From an uncultured Caldilinea sp. (GTDB lineage Bacteria > Chloroflexota > Anaerolineae > Caldilineales > Caldilineaceae): 18,340 bases of DNA. A program made the position numbers and the translations under genes. Below the pieces are notes generated by a model. It searched no databases. It saw nothing but the letters and a program-made list of their open reading frames with translations, and was not told the DNA's origin. The stretch spans positions 1-18,340 of the forward strand of contig CALFWA010000309.1 of assembly GCA_937928035.1 (NCBI GenBank). The letters are read 5' to 3'. How positions within the stretch are numbered: the stretch's first letter is position 1; every line of letters begins with the position of its first letter. Positions 14,534 through 18,340 of the stretch are shown one piece after another.

Positions 14534-14827
14534 TCAGGAATACGATAGCGCGGCGCGATCCGCTGCGACGTGAACAAAGGCTGCAGTACCGCCCGCCCAC
14601 TGCAGCACACCGGTAGCGACGGTCAGCCGAGAGATACGCCAAACTGCCGAGCCGACTGGCGAGCCGGGCTCGGCCTCGCACAGGTAGTGGTATCCAGCCG
14701 TCGACGTGGTATCGACAATCGACGCCATGGGGGCATCATCGCTAACAATAACTCGCCCCAGGTCATCGACAGCAACAGGCAGGAAGACCGTGTGCGACCC
14801 GTGTTTTTTACCCTGAATGACTTCCAT
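14534..14827 (-). CDS. Conserved small phage protein upstream of mtd, 97 aa
   Basis: This 97-residue protein has a strand-rich pattern (HTVFLPVAVDDLGRVIVSDD) and a C-terminal block (YHYLCEAEPGSPVGSAVWRISRLTVATGVLQWAGGTAAFVHVAADRAALSYS, described by its recurring Trp, GT and SYS ends). I recall this pattern in many small proteins encoded beside tail fibre genes in phages, but the function is not known. GGAGGAAGC immediately precedes the ATG at 14827, a strong start. It lies 7 bp before mtd and may be part of the same adhesin module, a position-based inference. Confidence 0.8.
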   Translation of the reverse strand: MEVIQGKKHGSHTVFLPVAVDDLGRVIVSDDAPMASIVDTTSTAGYHYLCEAEPGSPVGSAVWRISRLTVATGVLQWAGGTAAFVHVAADRAALSYS

Positions 14828-14836
14828 GCTTCCTCC

Positions 14837-15310
14837 TCAATACCCCGGCTGCGGGGCGTCATCGATCACATGCCGTGTCACCAGGCGCAGCTTTGCGCAG
14901 TGACACAGCACGCCAGCAAAAAATGCGGGCCCGCTATCAATCAGCTCCGGTGCCCATGAGTCATCGAGAGTCGGCCACAGCACGGCCCCGCCCATCGTCG
15001 GGTCGGCTCGGTACGCGGCGGTTACCAGGTCGATGAGGTCATCAAACGCCAGCTCGCTCTCATCGCCATCGTTGATCGCGCGAAAACCGCGGATCTCCCA
15101 GGTCGTGCGAACCTCGCCGATATCCGCGCCCTCAACCCGGCCGACCCGGCGGATATGCCACCCCTGCAAAACGTCACCGGTGCCGGCGTAGAACTGCTTG
15201 AATGCCTTGTCATCCTTCGAATAGCGCTCGTACTGATGCACCTGGCCAGCGCCAGGCACCGCAGACAAGAAAGCCGCTATCGCCGCCCGAATCGTCCTGT
15301 TTTCGCTCAT
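14837..15310 (-). CDS. Putative tail terminator/minor tail protein, 157 aa
   Basis: The protein resembles small tail terminators of siphophages by length and position: it follows an HK97 gp10-like protein and precedes the tail module. The segments VLQGWHIRRVGRVEG, VRTTWEIRGFRAIN and LAFDDLIDLVTAAYRADPTMGG follow the alternating strand-helix pattern of terminators and gpU-type proteins, where the tail tube end is capped. A Cys-rich turn (LCHCAKLRLV) is near the end. The ATG at 15310 overlaps the previous TGA (ATGA). Family assignment is tentative. Confidence 0.6.
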   Translation of the reverse strand: MSENRTIRAAIAAFLSAVPGAGQVHQYERYSKDDKAFKQFYAGTGDVLQGWHIRRVGRVEGADIGEVRTTWEIRGFRAINDGDESELAFDDLIDLVTAAYRADPTMGGAVLWPTLDDSWAPELIDSGPAFFAGVLCHCAKLRLVTRHVIDDAPQPGY

Positions 15311-15870
15311 GCTGCACCCGCCTCAATTCGTTGAATGATCCGCCGCCAGGCCGTCTCGTATTCACCCAGGATGCGGTCACGGTTTGCGGCAAATGCTGCG
15401 GCAAACATCCCGGCACCCTTCGTTCCGTGACGCCGGATCTTCCAGGCAATCGCATGCGCCGCTGACAGCGCCAGCTCATCGAGCCCCTTCACCTTCAGCG
15501 GCCGGCCTGTCTTGACCGAAACAGCCTGGCCGAGCGGCAGCTTTCGCTTGGCCCACTCAGCCAGCCGCAAGATGCCTTCCTCGCTCACCGGGTGAGGCTT
15601 GGTGCCGTGCTCAACGGCCGGCGCGTAACCCAGTGCAGTACCGACAACGCCCAGGATCGATCCCGGCGATATCTCCCGGCGGCTCACGATACTGCTGCGC
15701 AAGCTGCCCTCAGCCGCCGGCGTCCGGTCGATCACCTCAGCTTCCAGGTGCGGCAGGATCCGCGCGAATAAAACGCCCATCTCCTCATCAACCACACCCG
15801 GCGCCCGATCAAACGCCGCAGTCAACTCGGCGATATTCGGGAACCCGATCTGATAGGCATCATCGGCCAC
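15307..15870 (-). CDS. HK97 gp10-like head-tail joining protein, 187 aa
   Basis: The pattern LPHLEAEVIDRTPAAEGSLRSSIVSRR, then VGTALGYAPAVEHGTKPHP, is that of the HK97 gp10 family, which helps finish the head-tail interface (the typical core is RTP..TG.LR.S and Y...VE.GT..). A basic middle (WAKRKLPLGQAVSVKTGRPLKVKG) and a helical C-terminus follow. The start is GTG at 15870, overlapping the previous gene by 11 bp; no ATG in frame is better placed. The product would act at the head-tail joint. Confidence 0.8.
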   Translation of the reverse strand: MADDAYQIGFPNIAELTAAFDRAPGVVDEEMGVLFARILPHLEAEVIDRTPAAEGSLRSSIVSRREISPGSILGVVGTALGYAPAVEHGTKPHPVSEEGILRLAEWAKRKLPLGQAVSVKTGRPLKVKGLDELALSAAHAIAWKIRRHGTKGAGMFAAAFAANRDRILGEYETAWRRIIQRIEAGAA

Positions 15871-16516
15871 GGCGGATCCCGTTCGTCAAACGCTGGCGCC
15901 CACCCCAGGCAACAGACACCCCGCTGGCGGACGGCGGCGCACCATCCTTGGCCAACCCCACCGCGTCGGCATAGCGCGTCTTCAGCGCCCGGGCACGCGA
16001 CGCATACTCCTGGGCCTTCGTACGCCGGTCGGTCGTATCGGCAGAGATAGTCGAATCACCATCGTTGATCGCCGCCGCCGACAGCTCCTCGAGGAGCAAC
16101 GCCGCCGCATAGGCAGCAACCCCCTCGCGATGGCTGACAATTACAGTGTCAACCACCGCTGAAACAACATGTCGCGCCGTAAAAGTACAACGCGCATCCG
16201 CACCTGCCGGCAGTGCGTCACCCAGCCGCAGCAAGCGCCCGGCCGGTGCCGTATAAATCGACGCTGGCAGCAGGCATATCGGTCGCTGGCCGATCGGATA
16301 CTCGATCGACACCAACTCCGACTCACCCTCCCAGCCGGCCGGCAGCGGCAACGTGTCGCCGCCGGCACTCACCACATCCTCAACCAGGTGGCGCGGCCGA
16401 TCGCTGGAATAGCGGGAAATTGCCAGCTCCAGCGCCGCCGACTTGTCACCCGCCGTCAAGCGAGCAGACTCATCGCGCACCAGCGCATCCACCAGAGCCA
16501 GAAGATCGGCCAACAC
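15860..16516 (-). CDS. Head-tail connector-like protein, 218 aa
   Basis: A protein of 218 residues just after the capsid gene, the usual place for a connector or head completion protein. The N-terminus is helical and acidic (LADLLALVDALVRDESARLTAGDKSAALELAISRYSSD), then a beta-rich segment (PLPAGWEGESELVSIEYPIGQRP) and a second helical region with a polar C-terminus. No membrane helix or catalytic motif is seen. The GTG at 16516 is three bases past the capsid TAA and is chosen because it keeps the gene in the operon; TTG at 16513 is an alternative. The connector role is inferred from order and size. Confidence 0.65.
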   Translation of the reverse strand: MLADLLALVDALVRDESARLTAGDKSAALELAISRYSSDRPRHLVEDVVSAGGDTLPLPAGWEGESELVSIEYPIGQRPICLLPASIYTAPAGRLLRLGDALPAGADARCTFTARHVVSAVVDTVIVSHREGVAAYAAALLLEELSAAAINDGDSTISADTTDRRTKAQEYASRARALKTRYADAVGLAKDGAPPSASGVSVAWGGRQRLTNGIRRGR

Positions 16517-16519
16517 GAC

Positions 16520-18340
16520 TTAACCCGCCACCACGTTCTTGGCGAGGCCGCGGTAATCCGTCACCGCGCCGCCGTAAACATGGCGAATCTTGTACGTCAG
16601 CTTGTCGCTGGCGAACATGCTGCCCACCGACGGCGTGTCCTGGACGAAGATCTCCGGCTCCTCACGGCCATCCAGGAAACCGAGCTCGATCGACGGAATG
16701 TCGGACTTGTCCGCCGCGACAGCCCAGTCGGTCGCATCCGTCCAGTACCACACCGGCACAACCGTCGGCGCCGTGCTCATCACGAACGTCGGGTCGTTGT
16801 TCGTGCCACGGTTCTTGAACATCTCGTACGCCAGCTCCTCGAGCTCGCTCGGCACCAGCAGAAAACGCGGCGGAATGGAAAGGCGCTCGTTCGAGCCCAT
16901 TTCCTGCTGCTGCATCATCGCCAGGCGGCGCACCTTCCAAGCCTCGGCCGACAGCGCCGCAGTGCCCAGGTTGCCGTGATCGACGTGGAACAGCGCCTTG
17001 CTGTCGTAGATCACCGGGTTCGCGCGAATGAAATCGAAGACGAACTTCGACAACGTGCGCTTGGCCGCGCTCGACAACTTCGTCGGGATCTGGCGCAGCA
17101 TGCCCACATCGTCGTTCTTGATCGCCTCCAGCGTAACCGTCGCCAAGCGGCCCTTCTTGCCGGCCTTGTAGGTGGCCTCTTCGTCGTCCGGCACCGTGCC
17201 GTCCAGGTAATCAGCGCCTTCCGCCACGTCAGGCAAATCGCCGTAACCACCCCAGCGAGTGCGGTGCTGCATCCGGAAGTCAGTCACCGGCACAACATTG
17301 GCAATCAGGCGCCAGGCATCGTAGGCATTCTGGATGCGATAGTCGGCCAGCGCACGGCGGGTGATGGCGTCGCCCAGCACCTGGGCAAAGGTCGTCGAAT
17401 CCACCGTCGCCTCGCGCAGGTTCATGCCCACCGATTCGCGCAGGCGGCTCATGTCGCAGTTTTCCAGGCGGCCAGTCACACGCTGATCGCCGGTGATGGC
17501 GATATAGCATTCCTTGAACGACTGGACATCGCGATGATCCTTGTGGGCCGGATCAAAGAACGCATCGAGCATCGAGCCAACCACCGCCGAGCGATCTTCC
17601 GCCCGTACATCCGGGAAACCACCCAGACGCACATGGCCGGACTCGGTATAGCGCGCTAGGTACTCACGCTCACCAGTAATCGCCGCCGCAACATCCGCAT
17701 CGACGAAAGATTCGCGCACGGCGAACTCACGCTCCAGCTTGTCCTTCGCCGGCTGCGGCAAGTTGCAGGCAGCGATGGCCGAGCGAGCGTTGGCACGCGC
17801 CTCGATCATGCGTACGCGCTCGTTCAGCTCGGCGGCCAGGTCGGTACCAGGTGCGGCCGGTTTCGTGGCTGCGGGCGGCACCACATCCAGGGCAACCGCC
17901 TCGCGATAAGCCGTTTCCAGATCGTCGTCGGAAATCTTCTCCGGATCGATCTTGGCGTAAGCGGCCGGGTTCTTCGCCTCAATCAGGCGGAGCATTTTTT
18001 CACGCAATTTCATATCAGGATCTCCATCGGATAAGGGGGCAGCTTCGACGAGTCGAATCAGGCGGCCCCCGGCCCCCGGCTCGACAATCAGATCAACCGA
18101 AATCACGCGCTCAAGGCGGGCCGGCACCTTCATGCGCTTGCCCTCCATCACACGCATCGAACCCTTGCCAACCGCGTCGATCGACAAGCCGGCAATGTCC
18201 TGCTTGCCAGCAGCAACAGCGGCCACCAGCAACGAACGGGTGTGATCGGGCAAACCAGAGAGATTCAAGGTGCCAACAAGTCGGCCGGTATCCGGCACGG
18301 CGCCCTCGACGAAGCGCGCCTCATCGATCCAGCCGACCAC
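16520..18340 (-). CDS. Protease-capsid fusion protein (5' end cut by window), at least 606 aa
   Basis: The gene runs off the right edge, so the true start is not visible. Residues 1-100 of the visible part look like the C-terminal half of an S78/XkdF-type prohead protease (IAGLSIDAVGKGSM, then VISVDLIVEPGAGG). A helical, charged scaffold-like segment follows (about 110-220). Residues about 270-606 are the major capsid protein, with NAYDAWRLIANVVPVTDFR, LFHVDHGNLG, SAEAWKVRRLAMMQQQE, PPRFLLVPSELE and a final KIRHVYGGAVTDYRG. Protease, scaffold and capsid in one chain would allow self-cleavage on head maturation. No catalytic residue can be checked because the N-terminus is missing. Confidence 0.8.
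   Translation of the reverse strand: MVGWIDEARFVEGAVPDTGRLVGTLNLSGLPDHTRSLLVAAVAAGKQDIAGLSIDAVGKGSMRVMEGKRMKVPARLERVISVDLIVEPGAGGRLIRLVEAAPLSDGDPDMKLREKMLRLIEAKNPAAYAKIDPEKISDDDLETAYREAVALDVVPPAATKPAAPGTDLAAELNERVRMIEARANARSAIAACNLPQPAKDKLEREFAVRESFVDADVAAAITGEREYLARYTESGHVRLGGFPDVRAEDRSAVVGSMLDAFFDPAHKDHRDVQSFKECYIAITGDQRVTGRLENCDMSRLRESVGMNLREATVDSTTFAQVLGDAITRRALADYRIQNAYDAWRLIANVVPVTDFRMQHRTRWGGYGDLPDVAEGADYLDGTVPDDEEATYKAGKKGRLATVTLEAIKNDDVGMLRQIPTKLSSAAKRTLSKFVFDFIRANPVIYDSKALFHVDHGNLGTAALSAEAWKVRRLAMMQQQEMGSNERLSIPPRFLLVPSELEELAYEMFKNRGTNNDPTFVMSTAPTVVPVWYWTDATDWAVAADKSDIPSIELGFLDGREEPEIFVQDTPSVGSMFASDKLTYKIRHVYGGAVTDYRGLAKNVVAG
18011..18028 (-). promoter_or_regulatory. Internal start site within the protease-capsid gene
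   Basis: On the coding strand TGGAGAT is followed eight bases after GGAG by ATG (18013), in frame with the fusion gene, encoding MKLREKML. This would make a second product of 497 residues that carries scaffold and capsid parts but no protease. Lambda uses an internal start of this kind for its scaffold inside the protease gene. The evidence is only the site and its position at the domain junction. Confidence 0.5.

Noticed and set aside
14527..14610. A 28-codon N-terminal extension of mtd
   Set aside because: It overlaps the end of the 97-aa gene and lacks a better ribosome binding site; the ATG at 14526 has TGAGG and the MNLSKF start.
16169..17659. A long plus-strand open frame of 496 codons over the capsid gene
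   Set aside because: It is the antisense shadow of G+C-rich coding DNA, rich in Arg/His/Gln with no recognisable family, and contradicts the well supported capsid and connector genes.

Overview
The window is the late (structural) region of a temperate, long-tailed phage or prophage from a G+C-rich Gram-negative bacterium. A betaproteobacterial host is my best guess, because Mtd, Avd and the reverse transcriptase resemble, from memory, those of Bordetella phage BPP-1. Nearly every gene is on the minus strand, so the region reads from right to left. Most neighbours overlap by stop/start signatures such as ATGA, TGATG or TAATG, as in one long operon. No tRNA, rRNA, CRISPR array, IS element or strong intrinsic terminator was seen.

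Head region (18340 to 14837): a protease-capsid fusion protein cut by the window edge, then a connector-like protein, an HK97 gp10-like protein and a putative tail terminator. Middle region (14827 to 10269): a small conserved phage protein, then a complete diversity-generating retroelement (DGR) in the order mtd, GAAA-loop hairpin, avd, template repeat (TR), brt. It is followed by a 101-residue protein, two very small Cys-pair membrane proteins and a tyrosine integrase, several of them joined by overlapping stop and start codons. Tail region (10180 to 69): the major tail tube protein, a tail-assembly chaperone with a probable -1 frameshift product, a small opposite-strand membrane protein gene, the tape measure, a short tail protein, a LamG-like protein, a large hub-like protein and three unrecognised distal genes.

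The central discovery is the DGR. The 109-bp TR (12882-12990) and the variable repeat (VR, 13411-13519, the 3' end of mtd) differ at 16 positions. All 16 are adenines in the coding-strand TR; none of the 84 non-adenine positions differs. This is the signature of adenine-specific mutagenic retrohoming that rewrites the receptor-binding face of the tail protein Mtd. Twelve codons are open to change and none can become a stop.

The cassette is unusual because it sits between head-completion genes and the tail tube gene, and because the phage integrase lies at its downstream end, inside the structural operon, rather than beside a prophage boundary. Other points of interest are a TTTTTTC slippery heptamer giving a 142-residue chaperone fusion, an internal start in the capsid gene, the two tandem related mini membrane proteins, and a possible hairpin over the tail tube start codon.
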